From positions 6,006,677-6,070,676 of the forward strand of contig JANPWX010000054.1 in assembly GCA_024734555.1 (NCBI GenBank): 64,000 nucleotides of DNA. The letters are read 5' to 3'. Positions 13,414 through 26,105 of the stretch are shown here, piece after piece. Both the position numbers and the translations under genes were made by a program. Numbering within the stretch: position 1 is the first letter of the stretch; each line of letters opens with the position of its first letter. Source of the stretch: Trochalopteron elliotii. Its lineage: Eukaryota; Chordata; Aves; Passeriformes; Leiothrichidae. Below the pieces are notes generated by a model. The model was not told where the DNA came from, searched no databases, and saw only the letters and a list, made by a program, of their open reading frames with translations.

Positions 13414-13600
13414 GCGGCCCGGGCTCACTGCGTGGCCCGGCGGGATGGCGGCGGAGCGCGGCCGCGATGGCAGCTCCCACTTCCAGCGCTCCCGGTTCAT
13501 CTGGATGGTGGCCATCATCTTCGGCAATATCCTCCTCGGCGTAAGGAGCGGCGCGGCGGGGAGGGGAGGGGAGGAAGGGAGATCGTTCAGAAGCCGTGGG
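13414..13600 (+). promoter_or_regulatory. TMEM254: CpG island / 5' end of TMEM254
   Basis: Dense CpGs flank the start codon, extending from the gap into the beginning of intron 1. This is the usual setting of a widely expressed vertebrate gene. The transcription start itself is not visible and is likely within the N gap. Confidence 0.55.
13445..13540 (+). CDS. TMEM254: TMEM254 coding exon 1
   Basis: Encodes residues 1-32 (MAAERGRDGSSHFQRS then a hydrophobic run). It ends in phase 0 at a strong donor, GGC|GTAAGG. The ATG is 31 bases after the assembly gap. Confidence 0.93.
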
Positions 13601-16600
13601 GTGCGTGAACCGTCCCCGTGTCCGCGGAAACACCGCTCCCTAAAATAAACGAGGACAAAAAGGAAACAAGAGGCGGCTGCCTTGGCCAGCCAGGGAGGAG
13701 GCTGGACAGAGCCGTGCAGGAAGGCAGCATGAGGAAAAGCTGCTTGGCCTGCGAAGGGAAGCGAGGCCGCGGCTGGAGGCGCGTCCCGGGCCCGGTCAGA
13801 GCATCCCGGTAGGGGCGCGGCGCCGAGCGAGGGTTTGCGGGGCAGGTGCCCTGGGAAAGGGGCTGCAGCATTCCCAGAACTGGGAGCTGAGGCACTGAGC
13901 ATCAGCACAGCTCGCTCCGGGGCAGCTGTGGGGTATGTCAGTCCATAAGGTGCATTTACAGGCGAGGGCTTTAGGCACAAGGCTGTACCAGCTAGTGGTA
14001 TTGGAAAACACAGTTCACCACGTTGTCTTAATTTCCAAAAACAGACTTCAGCTAAGTTAGGTTGGATTACTGGAGCAGGGATATTAATGGCCATTTTGTT
14101 GGTGTATGTAACGAGTTTATGAAAGTCATCCTTCAGCTTTCACATGTTGTGATTTTCGTTCTGTTTGCATAGATTTTCTAAACTTAAGAACCATCATTGT
14201 AAAAATGATGGTCAAGGAACGTCAAGCCACTCACAAAACAGTTTTTGGACTGTTTCAAGAAACAGAATGAGCTTTAAGCAGATCCCCTTTTTATATCCAT
14301 CACCTCTCCACATCTTTGGCATAGCTAAATATGCACGTAGTGAGAAACTGCAGCGTTGATTCCAAAAGCAAGATAAGGCAGTGTGAACTTTGGCCTGGCC
14401 TAGTGCTCACCTTACGTCCCCAGTGTACTCTGAAGTGCACAGCTCATCACTCACTGCCTGCTCCTCCTCTGCAGCCTGTGACAATCAGGACACACAGTGG
14501 TAAACACTGTGGACAGCTCTGTGACAGGAAAGAAACCTGGGAAGAAATTCTGCATTTCTGGTCTTGGGATTTGTGCTCAGTTATCTTCTGTGCCCTGTTA
14601 AAAATAAACAAAAATCTGACGTATTCTTTTTTAGGAGGCAAAAGAAGAAAGACTGGTCCCCTAGTTTGACATAAATTGTTATTCCTCCTGAACAGTGTAT
14701 TAATTGTTTGGCTTCTTCAGGTCACTTGCCTCAGATTAACTTCTTCAGGACAAAGATAATGTAGGTTTTGCAGCTTCCATGTCTAGTAGGTAATGAGCTT
14801 ACAACTTAAATGCTACTTAACGTGCAGATGCACTCTTGGTACCCAGACAGCAACCTTAAACTTATCCCCTTGGCATCTGGTATGTCAAGGAATAGAAATT
14901 TCCTAGTTGGAGCCTTTCAAAGGGTATTGGAAGAATATGGTCCTTGGACAATAAGCAGGAATGGAATGAAAGAATTTAAGTACTTATGAATAAATGAGTC
15001 TTAAACTCATGGGGCTCAAAAATAAAGCTATTTTGAGTGTTAAATTGATAGTACTTCTACCTTGAAGTAAGATAACAATTTTTTTTTTCTTTTTAGTGGG
15101 TAGCACTTTTGCCTTCAACTATACCTTATAGTTACTTGGGATTATTTGGGACCTTCCTTAATTATTTAGTGGAACACCACCACAAATGGGTCTACTGCGG
15201 GTAAGTTATATTTGACTGTGTAATTATTTTGCCTCTCTCTGACTCTTGTACTTAGTCTGTGTCAACAAGCCTTCCTGTAACCCAGTTGTTAATTAGATTG
15301 AAAGAGCTCTCCTTTCAAGCTCATTACAATTAAGGGTGTGGGGTAATAAGTACATAGAGGGCTAGACAGGCTAAGAGCAGTTTGATAGTTTAAAAATTCA
15401 ACTTTGAATTTGGCATCACTGATGGTTTAACAAGAAAGGGAAAAATGTTAAGATACTACTTTTGATGACAGTTATTATAATTATAACTATATAGTTATAA
15501 GTATACTATATAGTTATAAGTTGTACTATAGTTATACTTGAATCATCTACTGTAAGTCTTTTTTTTCTCTAGTTGTTACTTGAGCAGTCCAATTCTTTCT
15601 TTAAAATCTTTAAAGTCTTTTTTTATTCAGCTTCAGTTAAAGAACATTTTCTACCCTTGCACTTGCTTATCCTGATCTACATGAGAAATAACCTGCATAG
15701 TGCTAAGTTTTGCTGGGTTACAAACTTAGTTTTTGCTACTTTAATTAACAAAAGAGATTGTTAATTAAACAATATTTCCTTGAGCTCGCTGACTTGCTGG
15801 AAAGACAGAAATCAGTAGGGCTTTCTTGTTTGTTTTACCATGCATCATGTAGAACCTTCATCTTTTCTCAGAGCATCTTTTGCTTTAGCAAGGTATTGAA
15901 TTGATCCCAACTGAATATCCTAACTTTTTTTTTTCTACAAAAGCTTCTGTATTAAAATTTGTCGCCAAGTGTGGCTTATCAAGTCACATTATATATTCTG
16001 AATCTACACACACAGTTGTTTTCATAGAACTAAATCTGTAAAAACTTAAGTAGCTGCTTAGGACCACTAAAAATACTTGTGTAAGTAAAAGGATAGATTT
16101 TGCATGCTTGACTAAGATTAACTTATACTGCTTTCACTAAGCATTTGGCTTTTTGGCTTAATCTAAGTGCTGAAAGTTTTGGAAGCCTAGTGGATGCTTC
16201 AAATAGCAGGTCAAGGCTTATTGCACAACTTACAGTTGCTCTGATTTTCTCAGTGGGTTTCAGTTTCTTTCAAGTGTACACTTGTGGGGTTTTTTCAAGA
16301 TGAAAAACACACCTTCCTTTCTAGGTTAAAATAAGTTGTCACTTCAGTGCTTCCAGATGCATTTTCTCTGCATGATGCATCTTGGATCCAACAGTCTTCT
16401 CCCTAATTTTCATCAAAATAAACCATGTTTTCTTTCCACCAGGTTCTGGATATCCTGGTTGATTCACATAGTGGAAGCCCTCTGCTGTGTTAAGTTATGC
16501 CAGTAAGTTGTTCCCTCCTCTCACTCCATCAGAGGTTCTCTGCAAAGGAGTTCTGACTCAAGTAACATAAGCTGCAGGCTGTTTGTGCTGGCTCTCAGCA

Positions 16601-18763
16601 GCAGGGAATTCAGAGGATGCTGGTAGAATTCTTGCTGCAGGATAGTTTGCTGTCCTCCACAGTTGGTTGCTGCTAGTTCTCCCAGTGGTTCCTGTTATGC
16701 AGGGCAGCAAAACCAAGGGCTGGCACCTTGCAGAACTGGCAGCAGCAACGTTTGCCAGAGCTTGTCTGGTGTCTCTGAACTCCTGTTCACTGGTAACACT
16801 GCTGCTCAGGAGGCAGAGGGAGCAACAGATAGTGTAGAAATAGTCTGATAACTTCAGGTGTTACAGTTTTATCAGATCTTACCTCATCAGGATTTTGTGA
16901 GAGTGCTCATCACACACTTAAACAATTGCATTTGTATTGTGAGAATACAATTGGACACTTTCATTTGGGGACTCTTTCAGATCTATTTCCATCTGCAGGT
17001 CAGTGGGATAAAATACTTGAGCTAATGGGACTGTACAGGCACGGCCATCTAAATCTTATGTTAAAATAGCAATTTACCTGGAGAGGAGTGCTGTCCAAAC
17101 ACATGGTCCTCCTGTTCATTTGACTTGTGGTTGCAGTAGTTCAGGAGAATGTAGATACTCGTTAGGTTCTCTGGCTCTGCAGAGTAGGTGGCCAGTCTGT
17201 TTGCCATGATACAAATGATGGGTTTCCACTTCATTTGGGTCATTCACTGCTGTCTGTCCCAGGCTTCTCAGGTAACAGCTCTTGGAAGCAACAGGATTTT
17301 GTTTCATGGAACACTGCATAAGGGGTTGGTTGTTTTTTTTTTTTAAGGTAGTAGAATATGGATGAATAATTTCTGCCTTCAGAATGAGAGATAGTAAAAA
17401 TGTTGTGTTTATCAGACTCTCATTTTAAGTTACATTGCTTGAAAGTTAAAACTTCGAGTGTGTAAATAAATGGGTATCTGGGCCTAAGGTGATTCTTTTA
17501 AGTATGAGGAAGCTTGACTACCAGTGAACATACCAAATTAGTGTATTGTAATTAATTTTACCAATGAAGTTTTACAGAGTAGTGTTAAAACCCACAAAAA
17601 AAAAAATGGCCTGCCCGTCATCATCTCATCAGGAGTGTTGCTTTAGATTACCTAACAGTTGTGCTTCTGTGAGCACCAAATACCACTTATTTTTACTTAT
17701 GTAAAAGCTATGCCTACTTGGCAACATCACAAAAGAGGCACAGGGAAAAACTTGAGAACTCAGATACAAATTTGTTAATCAGCAGTAGTCCTGTCATTGG
17801 CTCTTGGCCTGTATTGCTGCATATGTTCTATTCATTAAGCTTGCTTTGTAGCAACAGGTAAATTTCTTAAGCCTTTGTTCTCCAGATTCTGAACTAATTT
17901 GAAAACACTGCAGCTAGAATTATGAGCAAAAAAGCACAGCTATGCCTGACAGAATTGTTTACTGGAAATGTGAAATCCCTTGGGTTTGCTGTTGTGTTTA
18001 TACTTGTTCCTTTCAGTAGGAGCACTTCTCAAGAACAGTGGAGGAGAAAATTACATTTTCTGTAATATACAGAAAAAGTCACATGTGTTACATTAAAACT
18101 AACAAACATAGGAAGGTCTCTTCTTCATAAAGTAAGTGAGGTGCCTTCAGCTCTGTTACCTGTCTTTGTCTAGCCACAACTTCAGGTACTTGTTTCTCCG
18201 TCCCTCATCACACAGTCACTGTCAGCATAAAGTCTCCCATGACTAAAACAGTCAGCAAGAAATTATATTCAGGCTTGTGCATTAAGATCAGTATTAAGCT
18301 ACTCCAGTTTCTTGATGCTTTGCCCACAAACTTCTGGGATAAGTAATTTCAAATAGAACAGAGATTGTAATTTATATATTGTTGAGGAAATTGTATGCAT
18401 AGAATGTCTGAAAGAACTTTTGTTCAATAAATAGCTTAGAATCCTAAATACCTAAGAACTGGTATGTTTAGTTAGCACAGGAAATGTGTCAGTAGATGGA
18501 AACCAATGTGCTGAGCTGAAATGTTCTAATCCAGTCTGAATCTCAAGGATGGGTAGACATAGCTAACCTTACTTTATAAGTACCAGTAGAGCCTGCAGGA
18601 GCATAATTTTTTGACACATTTTGTGTTTTGTTAATGTTACAGAGCTAAAGGAATCACTGACCCAGCTGTTCAGTTTCAATGGTTCGTCCAGACCCTTTTC
18701 TTTGGATATGCTTCCTTTGGTCTCCTGGTGTCTTACAAGCCTGCAGCCAAGAAGCAGTACTAG
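13445..18763 (+). CDS. TMEM254: TMEM254, small multi-pass membrane protein (four coding exons)
   Basis: Spliced CDS 13445-13540, 15097-15200, 16443-16502 and 18643-18763 totals 381 nt, or 126 aa. All junctions are GT/AG and in phase. The order of segments agrees with vertebrate TMEM254 (about 123 aa in human): an N-terminal FQR...W block, the IPYSYLGLFGTF and VEHHHKW region, the FWISWLIHIVEAL helix, then KGI and the last helix WFVQTLFFGYASFGLL. Predicted membrane segments are about residues 17-38, 68-86 and 100-118. The conserved triple His is at 59-61. The C-terminus ends KKQY, which fits a dilysine (KKXX) ER-retrieval signal; that location is an inference. The biochemical function of the family is not established. 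The start codon follows a CpG island and gives a protein of the family's length. The downstream neighbour is convergent. Confidence 0.93.
15097..15200 (+). CDS. TMEM254: TMEM254 coding exon 2
   Basis: Encodes residues 33-66 plus two bases of codon 67. The acceptor is a T-rich tract ending TTTTAG and the donor is GG|GTAAGT. It carries the conserved IPYSYLG and HHH motifs. Confidence 0.94.
15484..15537 (+). repeat. AT-rich short tandem repeat, about 20-bp unit, 2.6 copies
   Basis: Two consecutive copies of an ACTATATAGTTATAAGT-type unit start at 15486 and 15505, followed by a partial third copy at 15525. Each unit is internally near-palindromic. It lies in TMEM254 intron 2. Confidence 0.8.
16443..16502 (+). 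CDS. TMEM254: TMEM254 coding exon 3
   Basis: Encodes the end of codon 67 through residue 86 and two bases of codon 87: the second membrane helix (FWISWLIHIVEALCCVKLC). The acceptor CTTTCCACCAG and donor CA|GTAAGT are both strong. Confidence 0.94.
18643..18763 (+). CDS. TMEM254: TMEM254 coding exon 4 with stop codon
   Basis: Encodes the end of codon 87 through residue 126 and TAG. It begins KGITDPAVQFQWFVQT after the acceptor TTAATGTTACAG and ends with the dilysine-like KKQY. The family has a conserved KGI in the same place. Confidence 0.94.
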
Positions 18764-20200
18764 AAGACACTGAAAGAAGTCACTTCTCACATACTTCATC
18801 TAATTTTTCTGAAAAGACCCCCACATACATGTCTAGGTGCTGTAATTACCTAAATTACATTCCTGCTGCATGATGCAGTGCCCTTCTTCCCAAGCAACTC
18901 TCCTCTTGCTAAGCAACACAATTAAAATTCTCAGGGCCCTGTGGATAGTTCAGTAGAAAATCAGCCCTTCAGTCTTGGCACTACCAAATTTTAATCCTAT
19001 TTATTGTGCAAGAAGCCAGAAGTTGCTGCTCTGCAGATTTTGACATGTATACTCTGTTGCTGACAGCTAGTAGCAGTGATTGATAAATTACCTTTTCATG
19101 AGGAGAATTGTTCTTCTGCAACAGGGAGGGTTATTGACAGCCTCAAAGCAGCTTGCACCTGTTTTGTAATAGGATTTAAATTTACTTGTATTTTCTCTAG
19201 GGACTGACGTTGTTGTTGTTAAAGCCTGGTCTTTGTACTTTGTTTTGTCTGCTTATTTTGTTCCACAAAGGACAGACCACTGTACTGCTGCAGGCACATT
19301 GAAAAGACCATGTCTCAGCACAGGCTGAGGTGCAGTGAGCTTGGATACATAAAGCACTTTAACTTGGTTTAGTACAAGTGCCTTAAAATTCATGCAGCAT
19401 GACCTCATCTTTTTAATGAAGATTTTAAGTTAGGAGTTATTATAGTATAAAGTAGCCTTGAGGGCAGCTTTTTTGAGAAGTAATTTATTATCCAAAAACA
19501 AAGTCTTTTAAAAATCTAGCTGAAAAGTTGACATTTAGGAATGAAATTAGATGTCGTGAATAAACATATACCACTGCTTCCCAGATGCTGGTCTTCTGAA
19601 ACCTTAGGTTGAGAGACCATCATAAGCACCCCTCAAGAGTATTTCCTGTATGTGTAGTGAGTTCCATCAGATTGTCTTTTACTTTTGAATATTTGAACAA
19701 GAATTTAGCCTATGTAGTTTTAGCACTTCTAAAAGGAATAACTATTTAAGTTATAAAGTACTAACTCTGGTGTGGGGAGAAGTTTTACCCGGCCACTTGC
19801 CATGATGCTGTTCTGGAAGCAAAGGGTAAGAAAAGGTTTTTCTTTCTCTAACCTCTAAGAGCTCCACAAGGCAGTAACGAGTAAGTTTGTTCCCTGTGTA
19901 AGTACCTACAGACTGTAACACTTCCATGTGGGAAACCTTATTCAAGCACAGGGACATAAAGTTTTTGCTTTCAATGGGTACTAAAAGCATGGAGAACTGC
20001 AAGGTTTGAAATGGTGGTTTGTTTGTGGTTTGGGTTTTGTTGTTTAATGGCAAACCATTAATTTAAACATTTTATAGAGAAGTAGAAGCTCATTTGATGG
20101 CTAGAAATCCAACAGACATGTCAAGAGCCTGAGTTACGTTTTACTGTGTAATCTTTTGTCTTAGTCTGTGACCCTGGAATAAAGATTTTTAAAAAGTGAA
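18764..20200 (+). other. TMEM254: TMEM254 3' UTR with polyadenylation signals
   Basis: No open frame of interest follows the stop. AATAAA hexamers occur at 19559-19564 and 20178-20183. The second sits in CTGGAATAAAGATTTTT, a typical terminal context, so the transcript may end near 20200 with a 3' UTR of about 1.4 kb. Use of either site is inferred. Confidence 0.5.
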
Positions 20201-23200
20201 GAAGTTGGTTTTAATACATCCTAGAAAGAAAATGCCCATTCAAAATACACAGACAGCTTCTTGCCACCACTGTCAGTGTTCACACTTGGAACCTGCAGGA
20301 TCAGCTTTCCAAAATAAGTCCCATCACTGGTACTACACTGCCTTCCCCTCCCATGGCTAGGCTGCACTCCAAGCACTGGTCAGGCTCATCCTCAGCCCTT
20401 CCACTGGGCTCTCTGGAGTGGCTACAGGTAAATCACAGCTCTGAGAAGTTACCTATGTCCTGCTAGACTGCACCTAATTAGATGGGCTTCCTTTCACACA
20501 GGGAATGGCAGAGCTTCCTCATTCCTCTGTGCAGCCCAAGGAAGCTACACTAGAAAGCTATAGGAGGCTGGAGTACAAAAAAATATGTACTGCCTTAGTT
20601 AAAAAAAATGACCAAGTTAGAACAAGTTTTAGCCAGACACTGGCATCAGCACCATTTTTTGAAGCCTCTCTGGGCTTTTTGTTTGGCACAACAGATTTCA
20701 GCAGCTTTCTCCGTGGAGGTTGCTGGGCAATGCTTATCAAAGCTTTCAAAAATGCAATGCCCAGGTATTCATCTACCTTCAGACACTTTCTCTCCCCAAC
20801 CTTTGCTTTCACTTGTTTAAAAAAAACACAAAAACCCCACAAAAATAAAAACCCTAACAAAAACCAGCCAGTGTTTGCTGTCAGCCTCTGTCCCAGAGCT
20901 GTAAACAGCACAGATGCCTGTTTGCTAAAGCTTTGGAGGCTTCACAACATAATCCCAACTGCAAACCTGAGGAGCATGGGCTAAGCAATACTGTCTGGCC
21001 TTGAGGAAAAGGAAGAAACCCACAACATGACAAAACTGAAAATAGTATTGAGATACCATTTCTGAGTAAGTGTTTATAGTGCCCTCAACATCACAGTAAG
21101 ATGAACATACCCTTAATATGCTACAAAATTATTTTTAAAAGGCAGCAGGAGCACAAATCCAGGTCAGCACCTCACTCAGCTCACAAAGACACACGTTCCT
21201 GGCTTCCACAGGCTCTGGAAACACTGCTGGTTACACCAGGCATTAGCATTTCTCCAGGCTAGTCCAACAGCAGCAATAAAGGATTACTCTTAATCACTTA
21301 GAGCCCCTCTTTCCTTTGCAATCAAAATGCCCTTTCCACAACAGAAGAGCAGAGCAACAGAAGTGCAGCCTGTGTTCCCAAAGGCTGGGCTGGGTGTCAA
21401 ACTATCCCCAGCAACACCCAACCCGCCCTGCTTGCCTACAGAAAATACTTGCAAATTAAGCAATTCACTGCAACAAAAGATTTCAAAATATTGCTTCCCA
21501 TTGAAAGGAAACCCCAGTTTCCCAAAGGAACAAATGGAAGAGCTTTTACTTTCGGAAAAGGCCACTAAAAAAGAAGGTAAATTACCAAGAAAGCTAAGAT
21601 GACATTAATAAAGGTTTTTCAGTATGGCTATTTCTGCCAACTAGGCTGATGACAGCACTGAAAAATAAATGCTCTTTAGATGCCCATTTCAAATTGGAAG
21701 GGAAAAAATACCAACCCTTGCTATGAAAGCTAAGTGCAAGACTGGGTATGCCTTATATTAACAACGTAAAGTAGATGCCAAGAACATTTAAAGCAACCAT
21801 GCCTGTTTTTTCTAGACATATAAAAAAAACACCCCCATTCATTATTTATTTGACCTGCATTGGTGAACAAAAGAAATCATTTCATACAAATCACAACTGC
21901 ATCACTTAAAACAGTACTTTTATGCTGTGATTGCTTGGTAGCTTTGTTGCAGAAGAAAACAAAGAAACCACCCAGATCCATTTTCACCCTTAAATCATAA
22001 TATATGGAAATTAGTGTAATTTACTCCTTAAAGGCAAGTTATCCAGATCAGTGTGTTTGGCAAATCACTGCTCAAATGAAGCTCTGTTGAGGAGATCTGG
22101 ATATGTAGATCAGGACATGCAGCATCAGCTCAGAAACACTGCTGAGCATGAACAGAAGCAGTGTGAGGTCTCCCACCCATTTTCAAGAACTACTAAAGCC
22201 TTCAGGGCTGTAGCTGATTTTTGTGAGGGAGTGATGGAAAACTTTTCTCAGAGTCTCAATATGTTTTCTTGGTTTGCCTCTTTTTCATGCTGACCTAGAT
22301 TTTTCTAAACACAACAGGAGTGGACTGAGCCAGACTTTGGAAATACCCAAGTGTTGGTTAATTGAGGACATTTAATTTTCTCTGGGGCTGGGCAGCTGGT
22401 CCCCTGCAGAGCAATAGAGCCCTGGTGAAGCTGGGGAATGGCCTCCTTGGCCACTGCCATGGAGTCTGCTGTGAATTTGACCACTATGGGCAAGACCCTT
22501 GAGGTCCCACAGTCTGATGCTTATGGGCATTCTGGTACAGTCTTTTTATGCAAGAGCTACATGTACAGCTCAAGAAATTACCATAGCTTGTTGAAAGCAA
22601 AAGAACCAAAATCCCTCAGTATTTCTTTTACTCCTGCTCCTCAGAAGAGCAGTAATAATATGGCACAATCCACGTAACTGTACTAGACCTTACACGGCCC
22701 CTGCAACTCCAAACATACCTACACACATGTAGAGGGGAAGAAGGAGAGAGGAGGAAAGAGAGGTGTAAGGAACATTACTGTATCATTTATCAGCATTCTT
22801 TGAGACCATTTTCACAAAGGACAACCACTCAGGTGCCTCTTGTGGGAATACACAGGGTGACCAGTTTACTAAGTTTAGCAATTACACCATTTAAAATGTC
22901 CTTCAAAAGATACTCTAGGCCTCTTATCAAAAGGAAAACCATGTCCTTCTCCAAAATTTCAAAAGTGTGGAGGATAGGGATTTTCACAGTTGCAATCTGC
23001 CCCTGCACCGCCCCCCCGCCCCCACCAGGCTGATAAATCAGATGTAGATCAGAGTACCTGCATTTAGAGGAGCTTTCAGACATCAACAGCACAGGACAAG
23101 CCCCTCGTATGCTTTGTGTGGATGCACTCAGATGTGGCTGGTCTGGCTCTGTCCTTAAGGACTCTTCATTTCTTCAGACTGACAGGTTGGATGGGCTTAG

Positions 23201-25780
23201 CTGCATGGGATGTTAATCATTATTGACATACTTCAAAACATTCATATTTTATTAGAATATTTTCCAAAAACTTCCACCAGTTTTTGCTGCAGCTTTAAAA
23301 AAAAAAAAGTGCTTTTGAACAATCGGAAATTCATCAGCTCAGGAGGGGGCACAATGTAGTGAAGGATTCCTCCTCCTTTGAGATGTAGCAAAATTTTGGG
23401 AACACATGAAAGCAAAGATTTGTAATAGTAGAAAACTCTACAAACTTCAACACCCTATGGCAGACTGCTTACAGTTAAACTGCAGAGAAAGTGACAGGAG
23501 AACCAAGGCCATCCAATAAATGACTGTCAAGCCCAACCCCAGAGTGTTGCAGTTTACTTTTCCATTCAGTAAACCACACGCCTATGTTTGGGTCTAGCAA
23601 AACTTTAACACTAACATGTCAAATGCACTTACTGCATTGTGGGATGAGGAGCTGATGAATCTCCCAAAGGCAGTAGGTCAGAAGGGAAGGTGCTGCCTGT
23701 GAGGACATGCCACCTGCATGGAGAGATAAACTGCTCCTGATGCTGCAAAAACGGGCAGAGATTTAAATGTTAATCCCCAGCTAACAGGACCTGGCTGAAA
23801 AAATTAAGGAATCAGTGTGGGAAGAGATTTTGTTTCAATTTAAGATGCACCTTGTTTGCATCAGTCCTGGGAAGAAGTTGTGCTGTGTCCCTGACCAGCA
23901 GTGTGTGCCTAGGACAGCTCCAGTGGAACTACCTGGGTTGAGGCATCCTGTTCTTCTGAGACATGACTGTGTGTTTTAGCCAGAGGTTTGCTGCACCCTG
24001 GAACTGAAGGACTGGTTCCCCAAAGTTGGTGATGATTGCAGTGAGAATCCCTGAGAGCTGACTGAGCCCATCTCATGGACTTCTCTCACCCACCTGAGCC
24101 CAGCTGCACCCACAGCTCCCTCTGCCCAGGAGCACAGGCAGGCACAGCCACGGCCCAGGGCAGGGAGCAGCCCCTGGCTCTGTGCCAGTGAGGGGGGCCC
24201 ATGCTGGCCTTCCACTGTGCAGGGGAACAGCCACGAGTCTTCCCTGCCCCTCCACAGGGCCAGAGCAGCCACCCTGCCCAGCTGCCCTCTCCTCCCTGGC
24301 AGCTCAGAGCTCCCCCCTCACATGAATGATGTGGATTTTGAGCCAATGCCAAGGACAGATAAAAGAAAAATATTAACTGTGATGTTTCAACGTGAGGCTG
24401 CTATCAGTATCACACAAGAGAATGACAAATCTTTCATTGCTGAGGTGGCATAGCAGAATTTTAATTATTTTTCAAATAAATACAATGCTTAGATTTATAT
24501 TTTGCTGATTTAACCATTATTGAAATTTTTACATAATCACTGAAGTTATTTTTCAAGGTACATAAGAACACTCTCTATAAAAATACTTTAAATAAAACAT
24601 TCAAAATCACATTATTAGATCTCTGAAATGCCATAGATCTTATTATACTTCATAATTTAAAAAGGAAAAGGTTAGCAGCACAGGTATTTCATTATCGTTT
24701 CCAAGAATACATTCATTTAAATGCCTCATTTTGAAGGGGTATTTTTTTCCCTTGGAAGATCATCATTTTATCTTTTAAGCCAATGAGACTTCAATCAAGG
24801 CAATATAGAATGAGAAACACCTCTGGTATTGTTATATTCACATATGAAGTGTTTATTACTGAAGAGTAATTTACACTTTAAAGTATGTTTATACTTAAAA
24901 CAATAAAAATAAAACCAGACTACAAATATCACGTTTGACATTTTAAGCACCTTCTGGACATCACCTTCCTTTCCCCCATCCCAAACACATTTCCAAAATC
25001 ATATTGATTTCAAGTGCATTGATTTTTGGTTGCTCTATCTGCTCCATCTTCTTGCCCAGGTTTGTGAAGACTTGCTAAATGCAGTTCCCACTGATTAGGA
25101 AAGAAGTTATTAATCCTCTGAGCTTCTAAAACAATAAAGTCCAGAATAATACAAAATTTTAAACCAAATATCCAGACAGCAGAACCTGTTGGCCACTATT
25201 GAAAACTTTGGTTATAAAGCTCTATTTTCTTCTCACTTAGGTACCTGAAACATCCTCAAAATTTCCTGAGACTTTGCCAAAAAACATGAGAAGGTAATTC
25301 AACCCTTATCTATAGTGGGTTTTCATCCCCAAATCTGCTCTTTGGTGATGTGATTTATTTCTTGTTCCAATGGAAGTAGCAAGTATGTAATATGGACTCT
25401 GTCATCTATTTCCATACAGATTTTTTTAACTCTTCTGGCAGTGGAGAAAGGACTTGTGTGTGACAGGACACAGCTGTGATTTACAGGACCAAGGTCTCTA
25501 CCCATCATTCTGGATGGCAAGAAGGAAACAAAACTAACCCCTGGGGCATGAATAATTTTTAGTTTCATGTCACACCAATATGCTCCTTCCAAAACCAAAC
25601 CAAATCTGTCAACTTCTATTTTTTGTCCACCATTTGTCAGACTCTGTACTCCTGCTCCTTTGTGACCCAAAACAAGAAGGAGCAAACAGATTATTGCCCA
25701 GAAAAATAATACTGCAGAGACAGCCACAGTCCTGCCCTTCTCATCCCATCTTACCTGTATAAGCTACAGAGGGAGGTGGA
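20201..25780. other. Intergenic DNA between convergent genes, no gene recognised
   Basis: Moderately AT-rich sequence with scattered open frames on both strands, none with a recognisable domain. PLAC9, which follows TMEM254 in human, was looked for by eye in the translations and not found. Low-complexity A-rich DNA lies at about 20818-20866. A GC-richer patch at 24060-24320 gives overlapping chance ORFs in several frames. Confidence 0.5.
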
Positions 25781-25782
25781 TC

Positions 25783-26105
25783 ATGGAACCACAGAATGGT
25801 TTGGGTTGGAAGGGACTTCAAAGACCATTTAGTTCCAGCCTCCCTGTCATGGAGTTCTGTTCACTAGACCAGGTTGCTCAAAGCCCCAACCAACGTGGCC
25901 TTGAATCCTTCCAGGGATGGGGCATCCATAACTTTCCTGGACAACCTGTGTCAGTGCCTCACCACCCTCACAGTAAAGCATTTCTTCCTAATACCTAATA
26001 TAAATCTGCCCTTTTTCACTTCAAAGCCATTGCCCCTGGTCCCACACAGCTTTCCTGTAGGCCTACTTTAGGTACTGGAAGGTACTATAAGGTCTTCCCA
26101 GAGCT
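25783..26105 (-). mobile_element. CR1 LINE 3' end fragment
   Basis: Reading the + strand gives the reverse complement of a CR1 3' UTR. It begins ACCACAGAATGGTTTGGGTT, continues GGAAGGGACTTCAAAGACCA, and runs through the conserved block on small-group failures around 25880-26050. The element is oriented on the minus strand, 5'-truncated and diverged. Confidence 0.9.

Noticed and set aside
12937..14094. Very long minus-strand ORF and companions crossing the N run
   Set aside because: Ns are read as open sequence. The true parts are CR1, CpG-rich DNA and TMEM254 antisense.
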